Assembly (NCBI GenBank): GCA_029834535.1
Contig: JAQMWT010000311.1
Location: forward strand, 62,001 to 126,000
Source: Chrysophaeum taylorii
Taxonomy: Eukaryota > Sar > Pelagophyceae > Pelagomonadales > Pelagomonadaceae
Direction: 5' to 3'
Length of the DNA: 64,000 nt
Part shown: piece after piece, positions 8,484 to 17,383 of the stretch
Layout of the letters: each line of letters starts with the position of its first letter
How positions within the stretch are numbered: the stretch's first letter is position 1
Notes under the pieces: generated by a model
What the model was told of the DNA's origin: nothing
The model's database searches: none
Seen by the model: only the letters and a program-made list of their open reading frames with translations
Translations under genes and position numbers: made by a program

Positions 8484-11400
8484 CTAAGCTGCGTCTGTCG
8501 CGGCTCGTGATGATCCTAAATTGTTCATCTGAAGTAAATGTCGTTCGTCGGCGTAGCCAAGTGCTGCGGCGAACTTTTGCTGCATATTCTTGCAAGTCTT
8601 TGGAACTGCGCGCAAATGGAGCGGATGGCTGGAAACCAACAATCGTACGCGACAGCTCATCAAACTAGGAGTTATGTCGTAAAAATTGACGACGTATACG
8701 TACGGGTGCAAACGTTCAACGTAAGAAATAATCGAAGCCTCCTGCTCTATCAACCACATGAAGAAACCAGCCATCTTGCATAATTTCATCGTCCAGTGGG
8801 TAGCGGTAACTCCTTTCCCAACATCTCTGGAGGTCAAGTTGCACAGAGCGGAGTGTACGCAGGGTGGCGACGCGACACATATCGACGACGACCATTCCGC
8901 GTAGGGTAAATAAGATTCGATCAACCGTAAGGTTGTAACATAGCGACCACACAATGTGTGCTGCACCACAGGAATGTTCGGAAAGTTCTTGTGGTGTATC
9001 TGGTTGGCGGTATCCGACGCATCGAGTGCTAACACGACTCGAAACGACGTCCCACACGTTTCGTTGGCTCGTTGGAGACCTAAAGTACTGCCTCCGGCTC
9101 CACTGAACAGCATCACCACCTTGCGATAAGTGATTGGAAGCCATTGAGCCTTTTCATATCGGCAGCGGATCTCCGCTTCGGTGATCTCGCGGCATTTCTT
9201 TTCATCTTCTTCCGACCTTCGAGCGAAATCGTCGCTGCCTTCAGGTCGTTGGAGGGTGGACTTGTCCGTCATAGCGGTCGTAGCGTCCTTCTGCACCGTG
9301 CTCAGCAGCATCGGCGGGGGAGATTCGTCGCATCGCGTCAAGTGACTAGCGACAGAAACGGTGAAAGAAAGGTTCCCCTTGTCGTATCCTTCTTCACATT
9401 CTTTCGTAAGTTCGTTGATCGTAGAGACGTTCAACTCATCTTCGTACCTAACGATATCACCAATCGCAAGGACTTCGCCTTGAGTGACGACCGTCGGCAC
9501 TTCTTCCGTGGCAGTAACCGCCACCCGAGCAGCGGACCGGTCGTGCTCTTCGCAAGAAGAACACATTCCTTCGACAACTCCCAACTGCTCGTTCTCAGCA
9601 AACGTAGCGACGAAAACCTGTCCTCTTTCCATAGGTTTCGACAAAATAACCGGTAGATTGTACGTTCGACCGGGCTCGATTTGAAGCGTGCGCGCAGCAT
9701 AAGCTATTACTTCTCGCGTGTCTTCTCCCGGAGCTGGGGAGAATGTGGTCGTAGCATGTCCCCGCGTAGCCAAGGCTACCTTACGTTCCGGCGGCGGGCT
9801 TCGGAGATCTTTAATCGTGCTCAAACGAGCGTAAACTCGAGTCTGGACCAGGTCGAGACTCTGCCGAAAGGCATCGTGTTGATGATTGTAAATCGGTACG
9901 GTTATCGGATTTCGATCGTAAATAGACCGAAAGGTCACGATTGGTGCATCGACTCGTTCATCCTTAACTTTAATCTTCTTGCGCCCGTAGACGACTTGGG
10001 TTCGACAAAAACAGATCCGATCATGGGGAAAATCCACGATGGCTCCTAAAACTCGTATATCGCGCCCTCCCAACAGGAACAGATAATTCGTGTCGGCTAC
10101 AATGGCGACAATGGGGGCAGCGAAGTCGTCGGCGAAAGCGACCCGAAGGGCGATCCAACGATGGATCGTCGTCGTATTCAACCCTGATCCGTACAGCTTG
10201 CGCTTAATCGGAAGTTCGCCTTCATCGAAAATCAACTGATCTTTGGTCAACTTTTTGACCATTTCTCGGCAAATATAAGAAACATCTGCCATTCCATCGA
10301 CACCGATGGTCGTCGAGAATTTTGGTCCGTCACGATTCCTGTAGATGTGACAGGCTATAAACGTTAGAGTACCCGTATCTAAACAACTTAGGGTAATCAA
10401 ATCATCTTCGATCGTCTTGCCGTCTCGCGGCGTCAACGAAGTGTGAGCACATCGGGCTCTGATTCGCTCATCTCCGGGGTTGGGCATCGATACCGCGGCT
10501 TGAGCTTTCGTATTATCTGTTGTTGGCGTCTTCGCCATAACGCTCGCGGCAGCCTCTTTATCTGGCGGCTTCCGCTCTTCCTCCAAGACAATCTCCGAGG
10601 GAATAAACGCTGGTAGGGGATCCTGGTCTTCGTAATCCTTGGAAGCAAACAACCCCTCCCATAAATCATTCATTTCGTCGTCCCAGAATGCATCTGTGAA
10701 TTCATTCGTCGCCTGCTGATCCTCATCAGCATCGGCGATCGGTTCTGTGTCAGCTGCGGCATTGAGTCTGCAGCTGTGCGGTTGTTCTGGTGGCTTCTTT
10801 AGCAAGAAATTCCGAGCTTTCGTCCACCAATCCTGCAGGTTCCACGTCGGCTCGTCTTCGTCACACTTGAGAACGCTGCTAATCTTCTTCATAAATCTAT
10901 CCTTTTCTTCCGGCGGCGTATCCGTGTCTCGATCCGTAGTAATCGAAACCGTTTCGGGGGGGTCCGCAGGAAAAGATGGCGTCGTCCCCGACGTCAACTC
11001 TATCGTAAAATCGTCGTCTGCAATACTCGCGCTGGTCATCGTCTCGTCAGTCGAATGCGCGCACGAGTTATCACTGCAGAAATTCATGTCTGGCTCACAG
11101 CCAGTTCGGTCGCCGGCGGTCATCTCTGGAGGGTCCAAAGATAAGCCGATGGCATCGAGGGCTTCCTCATCAAAAATAAACGGTGGGTCGTCCGTGGACG
11201 ACCCGTCAAATAACGTTAACGCGGACACTGGTTCACAAAGTGTAGCTTCTTCATCTTCCGAATCTGAATCGCCTTCCCAGTATCGTGGAGCTTCAAGTTC
11301 CTCGCTCGAATCTTCGAGCTCATCGCTCGACATCTGCTCATAAATCTGTGCCAAAGACCGACGATTGGTCAGCACGTCGTTGGGTGGCTCGTCCATCGAT

Positions 11401-12836
11401 GGGCGAGCAAGATCTTCGAATGCGGCCGCGGCAAGGGCGTCGGCTGCGTCGTCGGTGCGGGTGTCCGCGTTCGGGTACACCGTCACTCCTAATGGTAACT
11501 GTTGACCGCAAGGGGTCGTAAATGCACACGTTGCAGACGACTGTCCCGAGTCTTCTCGGTAACGACCATCGTCCGAATCTCGATCGCGAGATCTTCGTCG
11601 CCGGCGGCGGCGTGAATGTCTGCTAGAGCTCCTGCTATCTTTCCGTCGGCGCTGGCACGAGCTGCTACGGCTCTTGTCGTGGCGTCGGGGGCTCCGGCTA
11701 TCTCGACGGCCCGTTCGCGTCGAAGACGATCGGCCGTGTCCATCTGTTAAGTGCTGCACGGTACTCATAACCGTGGTTAGCTGCGTGCTCATATCATTGA
11801 GTCTGCTCTGAATATCGTGAGCAGCGCTCGAACCGAGGGTGGCATTAGAACTGCCGTCGTCACGCGAATGATTATCTTTCCTTTGTCGGCTCACCCATCG
11901 TCCTCGCGAAATGGGCTTTCTGCCGTCTTTGATGTATTTGCACATCGCTACATAATAGTCGTCGGGTTCGCGGTTGCAAATGACGCGGTTCCCGTGTTCA
12001 TCCTTGTCGTGGGTCACTAAGAAAAACCCACAGTCCTGGCACGTCCTCTCGAACCACTTTTTCGGATTCTCTTCGAGGCGTAAGGCTTCATATGTCGTCG
12101 TTTTATCTTTCATTCCCCAGACGAGAGCTCGTCCTCCGCGTCCAGGCGGCGGCTTCTGCGGCTTCCCGCTCGAGGGGTTCATCGAGTTTCGGCGGTTCTT
12201 CTCCGCCATGGCTGTTGCGAAGTCGTTTTCGAGCCGCGTAATCAGCGACAACGTAGACGTAAACGTCTTATACGTCGTCGGGTGTCCGCTGCGCATCGTT
12301 CGCACGCGGGATTTCAATTCGCTGGACTCTAGTCCACGTATCAAGTAAGAGATGATCTCCACGTCGTTGAGATCTCGGTTGGCCACGGAACAGTATGCCA
12401 TGGCTTCTTGCTGAAATTTAATGCAATACGTATGCACGTGACGTTCTCCAGAGCGTTTCGGAACTGTCGCTTGGGTCGTGCATTGTAACTTTCGTAATGA
12501 TTCCTCTGCCGTCACCGGCAGCGGACAACTCTCTCGGAAATATTTCAAAATCTGGAGGCAATACTTCTCGTTCAATCGTCGTATCCGTCGTACAACGGAA
12601 CCGTACTCCTCATCGTCGATATCCCGACGTAAATAGAAAGACGCTGGGTGATCGAGGTCTTTACACAGGTCTTCATACTTCTTTAAGTGTTCTCGAAAAA
12701 TCGGTGCGACCGTGTCGCGCAGGGTCGCGGGAAGCAGATATCGGAGTTTCTCCAAGCTGAAATGGTCTTCGGCTAACGTACTCATCACCGCGCCCGCATC
12801 TAAATCGAACTGGTCCTGATCGCGTCCGTGTCGCAC
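8484..12836 (-). CDS. Ty3-A Gag - protease-like - C5-methyltransferase polyprotein
   Basis: This is a 1450-residue open frame. Residues 1-230 are capsid-like. About 267 lies a zinc-knuckle-like CQDC with later His and Cys. About 365-420 lies a dense Arg/Ser stretch like an SR-protein RS domain. A long acidic region follows. Near 845 is a retropepsin-like region where GVDGMADVSYI replaces the usual DTGA, with LLGGRDIRVLG downstream. The end is a C5-methyltransferase-like domain: motif I VVMLFSGAGG, motif IV ASPPC, motif VI WLIEQE, motif VIII SCRVRLL. Motifs IX and X follow in frame beyond a TAG. Catalytic Cys, Glu and Arg are all present. The real Gag start is upstream; a duplication separates the two parts. 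Confidence 0.85.
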   Translation of the reverse strand: MRHGRDQDQFDLDAGAVMSTLAEDHFSLEKLRYLLPATLRDTVAPIFREHLKKYEDLCKDLDHPASFYLRRDIDDEEYGSVVRRIRRLNEKYCLQILKYFRESCPLPVTAEESLRKLQCTTQATVPKRSGERHVHTYCIKFQQEAMAYCSVANRDLNDVEIISYLIRGLESSELKSRVRTMRSGHPTTYKTFTSTLSLITRLENDFATAMAEKNRRNSMNPSSGKPQKPPPGRGGRALVWGMKDKTTTYEALRLEENPKKWFERTCQDCGFFLVTHDKDEHGNRVICNREPDDYYVAMCKYIKDGRKPISRGRWVSRQRKDNHSRDDGSSNATLGSSAAHDIQSRLNDMSTQLTTVMSTVQHLTDGHGRSSSTRTGRRDSRSPRRHDKSRSSSCQRRRKDSRSSSRHSRRRRRRRSRDRDSDDGRYREDSGQSSATCAFTTPCGQQLPLGVTVYPNADTRTDDAADALAAAAFEDLARPSMDEPPNDVLTNRRSLAQIYEQMSSDELEDSSEELEAPRYWEGDSDSEDEEATLCEPVSALTLFDGSSTDDPPFIFDEEALDAIGLSLDPPEMTAGDRTGCEPDMNFCSDNSCAHSTDETMTSASIADDDFTIELTSGTTPSFPADPPETVSITTDRDTDTPPEEKDRFMKKISSVLKCDEDEPTWNLQDWWTKARNFLLKKPPEQPHSCRLNAAADTEPIADADEDQQATNEFTDAFWDDEMNDLWEGLFASKDYEDQDPLPAFIPSEIVLEEERKPPDKEAAASVMAKTPTTDNTKAQAAVSMPNPGDERIRARCAHTSLTPRDGKTIEDDLITLSCLDTGTLTFIACHIYRNRDGPKFSTTIGVDGMADVSYICREMVKKLTKDQLIFDEGELPIKRKLYGSGLNTTTIHRWIALRVAFADDFAAPIVAIVADTNYLFLLGGRDIRVLGAIVDFPHDRICFCRTQVVYGRKKIKVKDERVDAPIVTFRSIYDRNPITVPIYNHQHDAFRQSLDLVQTRVYARLSTIKDLRSPPPERKVALATRGHATTTFSPAPGEDTREVIAYAARTLQIEPGRTYNLPVILSKPMERGQVFVATFAENEQLGVVEGMCSSCEEHDRSAARVAVTATEEVPTVVTQGEVLAIGDIVRYEDELNVSTINELTKECEEGYDKGNLSFTVSVASHLTRCDESPPPMLLSTVQKDATTAMTDKSTLQRPEGSDDFARRSEEDEKKCREITEAEIRCRYEKAQWLPITYRKVVMLFSGAGGSTLGLQRANETCGTSFRVVLALDASDTANQIHHKNFPNIPVVQHTLCGRYVTTLRLIESYLPYAEWSSSICVASPPCVHSALCNLTSRDVGKGVTATHWTMKLCKMAGFFMWLIEQEASIISYVERLHPYVYVVNFYDITPSLMSCRVRLLVSSHPLHLRAVPKTCKNMQQKFAAALGYADERHLLQMNNLGSSRAATDAA

Positions 12837-12940
12837 AGGGTCGCGGGAAGCAGATATCGGAGTTTCTCCAAGAAATGGTCTTCGGCGAACGTACTCATCA
12901 CCGCGCCCGCATCTAAATCGAACTGGTCCTGATCGCGTCC
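12712..12940. repeat. Tandem duplication inside Ty3-A gag
   Basis: The segment 12712-12827 (116 bp) is repeated at 12828-12940 (113 bp, lacking three bases). The extra unit is not a multiple of three, and it splits Gag into two overlapping frames that each encode RDQDQFDLDAGAVMST. One unit must be a later addition. Confidence 0.9.
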
Positions 12941-13678
12941 ATCGAGAACCAGTTTAAAAGTTTCGGTTTTTAATCCAGAGGTTGATCGCCGCTCCTTGTT
13001 GCGATCGTGTTTAGCTAACGCGCTCGCGAGTCGATCCGTAAAACCCATCAAGAACTCCTGGGTGTCGATCTTTCCGGCGCCACGCGTCTCCTCCTTTTCT
13101 TCTTCATCATCGTCTTCATAGCGCGGCTTCCTAGCTTTCGCGCGTGATCGTGTAGTCGGCGGCTCTTCCTCAGCTCGGGACTCCGGGCTGCTCGCTCGCC
13201 TTGATCGACTCGGCGTACGTAACTCGTCTCTTTCACGGGTCAACGAGCTTACTTGCTCTTGGAAGGCGTCTGCTCGAGCGTTGGCCCGACGCAGTTGCTC
13301 TTTTAATTCTTCTTTCTCCTTCCGTTGTAGCCGTTCTTTTCGTTCGTTCTCTTCCCCTATTTGTTTTAAAAGTCGTTCTTGCGCGCGTTCGTTCTCTTCG
13401 CGTAATGCCCGCAAGTGAGCCTCGTAGAACTCATTCATTTTCGTTGCATCCGGGGGTTCTGCACGCGTTGACGGAGCTGTCGATCGTCCTCCCGTCGGTC
13501 TCTCCGTGGGCTTGCCGTCGTTGTAGTCTAGCTCTTCTTCCTCGTCGTCAGCTTCTGCGTCGTGCTCTTCTTCATCGTCGTCATTATCATCATCGTCATT
13601 CCGCTCGTTCGTCTCATCCTGACGGCGTGGCGGTTCTTCATATCGTAGCTGCTCGACGGCAGCATCATCGTCTTCCAT
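12800..13678 (-). CDS. Ty3-A Gag N-terminal part
   Basis: The ORF starts at ATG 13678, about 465 nt downstream of the 5' LTR. It encodes a very acidic N-terminus (runs of Asp/Glu), then a Glu/Arg-rich coiled coil (RLQRKEKEELKEQLRR), then KTETFKLVLDGRDQDQ leading into the capsid region. It ends in out-of-frame residues because of the tandem duplication. An acidic head, a coil and a capsid-like region are also the layout of Ty3-B Gag (coil then capsid), so this is Gag. Confidence 0.8.
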   Translation of the reverse strand: MEDDDAAVEQLRYEEPPRRQDETNERNDDDDNDDDEEEHDAEADDEEEELDYNDGKPTERPTGGRSTAPSTRAEPPDATKMNEFYEAHLRALREENERAQERLLKQIGEENERKERLQRKEKEELKEQLRRANARADAFQEQVSSLTRERDELRTPSRSRRASSPESRAEEEPPTTRSRAKARKPRYEDDDEEEKEETRGAGKIDTQEFLMGFTDRLASALAKHDRNKERRSTSGLKTETFKLVLDGRDQDQFDLDAGAVMSTFAEDHFLEKLRYLLPATLCDTDAIRTSSI

Positions 13679-14142
13679 ATCGGCTCTGGCTCGTTCTAGT
13701 CGGCCGAGATCAGAGCGGGTCCAAAATGGTTGAGTCGTCGTCGTTCTCGTGCTCCTTCGACTCTGGAACTTCTAATCGTCCACGACACGCGTAATATCGT
13801 CGTTGCGTGCGTCTTCCACCGACAAATCTATCCGTACGGTGGGCGGCAGAACTCGTCTCTGCCCGGCAACAATGCCTTATCCGTGAGTTGCGATCTCACT
13901 CCGCTCGCCTGCGGCAGCGGTACCCGGGTTGCGCGTCGGTTAGCACCAAATCGCGCGTCGTCACTTCCGACGACTAACGTATCCGGCCGGGGAACTTTCC
14001 CACGGCAATGGTCCTTCTGGAATTCCTTGTCGGCGCGCTTGATCAGGGCGCGCACGGCTTGTCCGGACCGTGTAGAGAATGCAAGATGCACTAGTTCGTT
14101 GCGACCGATATAGTCGCTCGAATTTCGTATTCCTCCACCACC
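13679..14142 (-). other. Ty3-A leader between 5' LTR and gag
   Basis: No convincing coding sequence. Just inside the LTR the element strand reads CAGG then TGGTGGAGGAATACG, a possible primer-binding site starting with TGG. Ty3-B has CAGGTGGTCTC at the same place. I could not match the downstream bases to a specific tRNA. Confidence 0.4.
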
Positions 14143-14327
14143 TGTGGCGTAAGGAGAATTTTAGGGGCTACCTGGCGTGCCTTCGAATCCTGGCTCGCCG
14201 ATCGCGTCCGTGCCCTTGGTGGGATCACTGGACGAGGATGGCCGTTCTCCCGCCACGCGACCACAAACAACTTCCGTGCCTGGTCCTCTCAACTTGAGGA
14301 TCGGCTGTTGCTTTATGATCAAGGATA
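14143..14327 (-). repeat. 5' LTR of Ty3-A (outer part replaced)
   Basis: Nearly identical to the 3884-4070 half of the 3' LTR, up to GATCAAGGATA. Beyond that a CTAA tandem tail and LINE-derived sequence begin. A further short LTR match (GTGACATGCGTCACGG) lies just after the tail. Confidence 0.75.
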
Positions 14328-14690
14328 ACTAACTAACTAACTCGGGTGACATGCGTCACGGGAGCCAGGCTGATGTCCGGTAGAATCACAGACAAAATCA
14401 CACAGTTAGGGTGCCCTTGGGAAGCATGGATGGCGGACCGCCTTGCGAGGCGTGCGAGTTGCCGCGAGTTGAAGGGCGTCGTCCAGGCCTTGGCCGACCT
14501 CCCGCGTCATCTGCGGCCCCGGTGGGCGCTTGGAGCGGACCCGAGATCTCGGCGAGTCAGGAGAAGGGCATGGGGCGACGTGACGGCCCGCGAGCTGGCG
14601 GCGCGTGAGGTAGACGTCGATGGACTCGATGCCGACCGCAGCCGAGGTGTTGTTACCGGAATGGCGGTGTGTGGAAACCACCGGCGCGCC
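14328..14690 (-). mobile_element. 5'-truncated, degenerate LINE 3' end
   Basis: Starts with (CTAA)n at the LINE 3' end. It then matches the LINE at 36452-37541, including GCATGGATGGCGGACCGCC and the codons for ESIDVYLTRRQL. Small deletions have destroyed the frame. Only the last part of the reverse-transcriptase ORF is represented. Confidence 0.75.
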
Positions 14691-14789
14691 CAAGGATACA
14701 CCGCACCGAGAACAGGGAGCTCTTGACGATCGCTTGGCGCGGATCACCCGACTTCCTAACACAATCGCCAGAGTTTGATCTTGTCGTTT

Positions 14790-15380
14790 GTCGTCCCTCG
14801 AAGAGGAAGGAGCAGGTACGCGTCGACGTGGATCAGGCAGGCGCGAGAGCCGATACGAGATCCTCGAAGCCGTCGGCGACCTCGCAGACTACCGACGACC
14901 CGCGGCGGCTCTTTCAGCGCGCCATTCACGCCCCGTCGAAACGATGTTGTCGATGCTGACGCGTGCGCATGACCTCGGCGCCCGGAGACGAGGCGTCGGA
15001 GTTCTTTTCGGCCGACTGGTTGGGTCGGAAGACGACGCCTCGTCTCAAGAGTCGATTTTCAACTCCGTGACAACCAACGGCATGCTGACGATCGCGAGCT
15101 CAAACTTCGCAACCTCGACCCGTCGCACGGCCACTGCAACGGTACCAGATACATGATCGATCGTGTCGTTGTCACCGAGGCTCCTCAACCGTATCCCTTA
15201 AGGCCCGCCGACGCCAAACGATCACCAAGAGCCAGGGCCAGACGCCCCGCGAGCGGCGTCCTCTTGGCGAAGCCCGTCTTCTGCCACGTCCACTCTACGT
15301 GGCTCTCGTCGATCGGCAAGGGATATGATCTGGTCGACGACCACTACTCCGGGCATGCGTCCAAACCGATGCCCCTATAG
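14790..15380 (+). pseudogene. PIF1/Helitron-type helicase C-terminal remnant (outer copy)
   Basis: Several frames together give hallmarks of the PIF1-like helicase found in Helitrons: GDLADY, RAI(H)APSK near the segment usually reading RAILTPRN, LRNLDPSHGHCNGTRY around 15105, and TKSQGQTPRE with RPLYVAL around 15222-15300. These match helicase motifs V-VI and the loop that usually reads GLCNGTR. Frameshifts throughout show it is dead. A diverged homologue occurs in both arms of the inverted repeat (23262-23775 and 43990-44530). No Rep domain or Helitron terminus is visible. Confidence 0.7.
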
Positions 15381-15394
15381 CGTCTACACGCCTA

Positions 15395-15488
15395 TAGGTG
15401 CTTGCGACCAGGTGAATTTAGAGGTTAGAGATTGGGACTAGGTTGACTGAGTACCAGGTGAAACTGGGACCAGGTGAACATACTGGGG
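15395..15488. repeat. Degenerate array of ACCAGGTGAA units
   Basis: Irregular copies of GGGACCAGGTGAAC(T) follow the helicase remnant, as they do after the homologous remnant at 23776-23880. Confidence 0.6.
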
Positions 15489-15495
15489 TTTTTAG

Positions 15496-15717
15496 CTTGC
15501 CGATCTAGCATATCTTGCTGGATCACCCATTGGAATCTATCGATTCTTGTTGTTTCCTTGAAATTACCCTCAATTAAATGTTCGACAGCATGGCGTGAGT
15601 GGAGTGTGAGCGCTTGGTTGGACGTGTGGTGGAACCACCCGTGGTTCAGGACCGTTGAGCGGTCACGTTGTGACCGACGGTTAGGCGAAGAGGGGCGGGT
15701 GAGCTGAGTTTCCACCA
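15496..15717 (+). repeat. Truncated 5' LTR of Ty3-B-L
   Basis: Matches the last 222 bp of the 351-bp 3' LTR (22063-22413), from CTTGCCGATC to TTTCCACCA. The cut point is also the outer end of the inverted-repeat homology. Confidence 0.85.
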
Positions 15718-16195
15718 CAGGTGGTCTCAGAAACGGGAACTGATAGTTTCCGGGGTTGTTGTTACGCGAATCCCGGACTGTCAGTCTCCCGCGCCCGGCG
15801 GCGAATCGGTGTTCAGGCTTTGGGCGAGTGCAGAGCCGACGTGTTTGTGAGTGCGGTTCCGGCGAATCGAGGGTGTCACTCCGATACGCAAAGCGGAACA
15901 AGCGTTCGGCGTGTTCGAACGTGAGCGGACGTTGTCGTGAGTCTCGAAAAAAAAAAACAATCGCCTGGGGAGCGGGGAGTAAGCCATCGCTCCCAGAACG
16001 GCAGACCGGGGAGGACAACCATATCCTCAAGACAACCCCCAAAAAAAAAAAGAGTTCGCCTGGGGGAGACAGCCATCTCCCAGAACAGGTAGGCCGGGGA
16101 GGACGACCATATCCTCTAGTCAACCGGCTCAAGCGCGCAGTCAAGCAGTAGCCGGCAAATTGCTGCTTTGACGACAAAAAAAAAAACAAAATTAG
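15718..16195 (+). promoter_or_regulatory. Ty3-B leader: putative primer site, stem-loop array and A-tracts
   Basis: CAGGTGGTCTCAGAAACGG directly follows the LTR, with TGG as a possible primer-binding-site start. Downstream are four short stem-loops: 15969-15993 (GGAGCG/CGCTCC), 16011-16028 (GAGGA/TCCTC), 16064-16081 (GGGAGA/TCTCCC) and 16099-16116 (GAGGA/TCCTC). Each has CCAT at or in the loop. They form two similar pairs separated by runs of exactly 11 A at 15947, 16041 and 16176, the last just before the gag ATG at 16196. The layout suggests an RNA packaging, dimerisation or translation signal; that role is inferred. Confidence 0.55.
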
Positions 16196-17383
16196 ATGAC
16201 GGCCCCGTGGTTTCGGGACGCCCAGGAACGTCTGCGGCGAGTCATCACCCCAGTGATGGAGTCATCCCTCCGAAGACGGCTAGATGTCGGGACGGGTGGC
16301 GAACGAGTGGAGATACCAGTGGAGAGTGCGGCGGATACGGCTGTCCGGCCAGAAGTGCGCACTCCAGAAAGTGAAGAGGTAGGGGCCATGACAGCCCCAG
16401 AACCTATGCCTGCAACGGTAGTCGGGGGCGAGCCAACGCCTATGCCCGTGCACGTACGAGAAGACGAGACGATCCGTACGGAACGACTACGGTCCGACCC
16501 AGGAACTCCAGCTGCAATCCGGGAGCCGGTGACTCGAGCACCGCCGGCCCCACCTTACTCTGCGATTGCTGGAGAAGAAAAGATAGAGGGAGATCCCACG
16601 CTTATGCGCACCCTCCTCGAAAAAGTTGAAGAATATCGCTCAAAGATCCACTATCTCGAAGGGACGATGGAATACGAGCGAGAAGAGTCTCAACGCCAAT
16701 ACCGAGACGCTGAGCTTCAGCGTCGAACAGTTCAGCATGAACGAGCCGAGAATGAACGGCTTCGACGAGAAATCGAAGACACGAGACGAGCTCGAGAAGA
16801 ATATCCACCATCTCTCAATACTACCCTCGTCGAACAACATCGTCGAGAGGCCGAGTTTCAGCGGCACGAGGCCGAGAAGCTGCGGCGTGAGCTTAAAGAG
16901 GCCACACGAGTCCGAAACAAGCGACCACCATCACCTGACGTTGATCGCGCCAGACCGGAACTAGCGGACGACGCCGCGGCGACTCGTGCAGACGACCCCC
17001 CGCCTCGAAAGCATCCCGAACCAATACGGCGGAGGCCCTCTGCACCTGACTTCGATCCTTCTGGCGACGATGATGAGTTCGATGATACCATCAGCATCGA
17101 TAGAGGTCCGACGGGGATGCACAGGTTGAACTTCCCGACACTCCAGGGCCCTATTGTCAAGACGCGTGACGAAGTACGGACGTGGTGGAACCAACTGATG
17201 CGGATCATCGAGCTAAGGCTCGACCGTCCTTCATGCGCCATGAACATGATCGGTGGCGAATATCAACTCGCTCCCATGACTGTTTATAACAAGTGGGAAG
17301 ACGAGCACAAGCCGCTATGGAAAGGGTATTTACGCGGACGTGTTTCGAAGGCGGAATCCGTAAGCACGACGAGGAGTACTTGA
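16196..17383 (+). CDS. Ty3-B-L Gag, N-terminal part
   Basis: The ATG at 16196 follows the third A-tract and is shared with Ty3-B-R. Residues 1-125 are Pro/Glu-rich. About 135-245 is a strong coiled coil (VEEYRSKIHYLEGTMEYERE, QHERAENERLRREIED). From about 300 it is capsid-like (RTWWNQLMRIIELRLDRP, WKGYLRGRVSKAE). The frame is lost at about 17346 where one A is missing relative to the right copy. Confidence 0.85.
   Translation: MTAPWFRDAQERLRRVITPVMESSLRRRLDVGTGGERVEIPVESAADTAVRPEVRTPESEEVGAMTAPEPMPATVVGGEPTPMPVHVREDETIRTERLRSDPGTPAAIREPVTRAPPAPPYSAIAGEEKIEGDPTLMRTLLEKVEEYRSKIHYLEGTMEYEREESQRQYRDAELQRRTVQHERAENERLRREIEDTRRAREEYPPSLNTTLVEQHRREAEFQRHEAEKLRRELKEATRVRNKRPPSPDVDRARPELADDAAATRADDPPPRKHPEPIRRRPSAPDFDPSGDDDEFDDTISIDRGPTGMHRLNFPTLQGPIVKTRDEVRTWWNQLMRIIELRLDRPSCAMNMIGGEYQLAPMTVYNKWEDEHKPLWKGYLRGRVSKAESVSTTRST

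Larger units (their letters stand above)
3884..14327 (-). mobile_element. Ty3-A: Ty3/gypsy retrotransposon with C5-methyltransferase domain
   Basis: The element reads leftward: 5' LTR (14143-14327, chimeric end), leader, Gag, protease-like region, C5-methyltransferase-like domain, reverse transcriptase, RNase H, integrase, C-terminal barrel-like domain, 3' LTR (3884-4217). The order RT-RH-IN is that of Ty3/gypsy. From 12836 to about 4745 it is one continuous frame interrupted only by three TAG codons (8484, 6624, 6378). Breaks elsewhere are a tandem duplication in Gag and a frameshift near the Pol C-terminus. It is moderately decayed. Confidence 0.88.

Noticed and set aside
6370-8490. Genome-wide reassignment of UAG
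   Set aside because: Ty3-A Pol appears to end at TAG, and Copia-1 has TAA and TGA disruptions; three codons in one decayed element are too few.
8484-9175. Bacterial restriction-modification system or contamination as source of the methyltransferase
   Set aside because: The domain is in frame with Gag, protease-like region and RT of eukaryotic Ty3 elements and has no restriction gene beside it.
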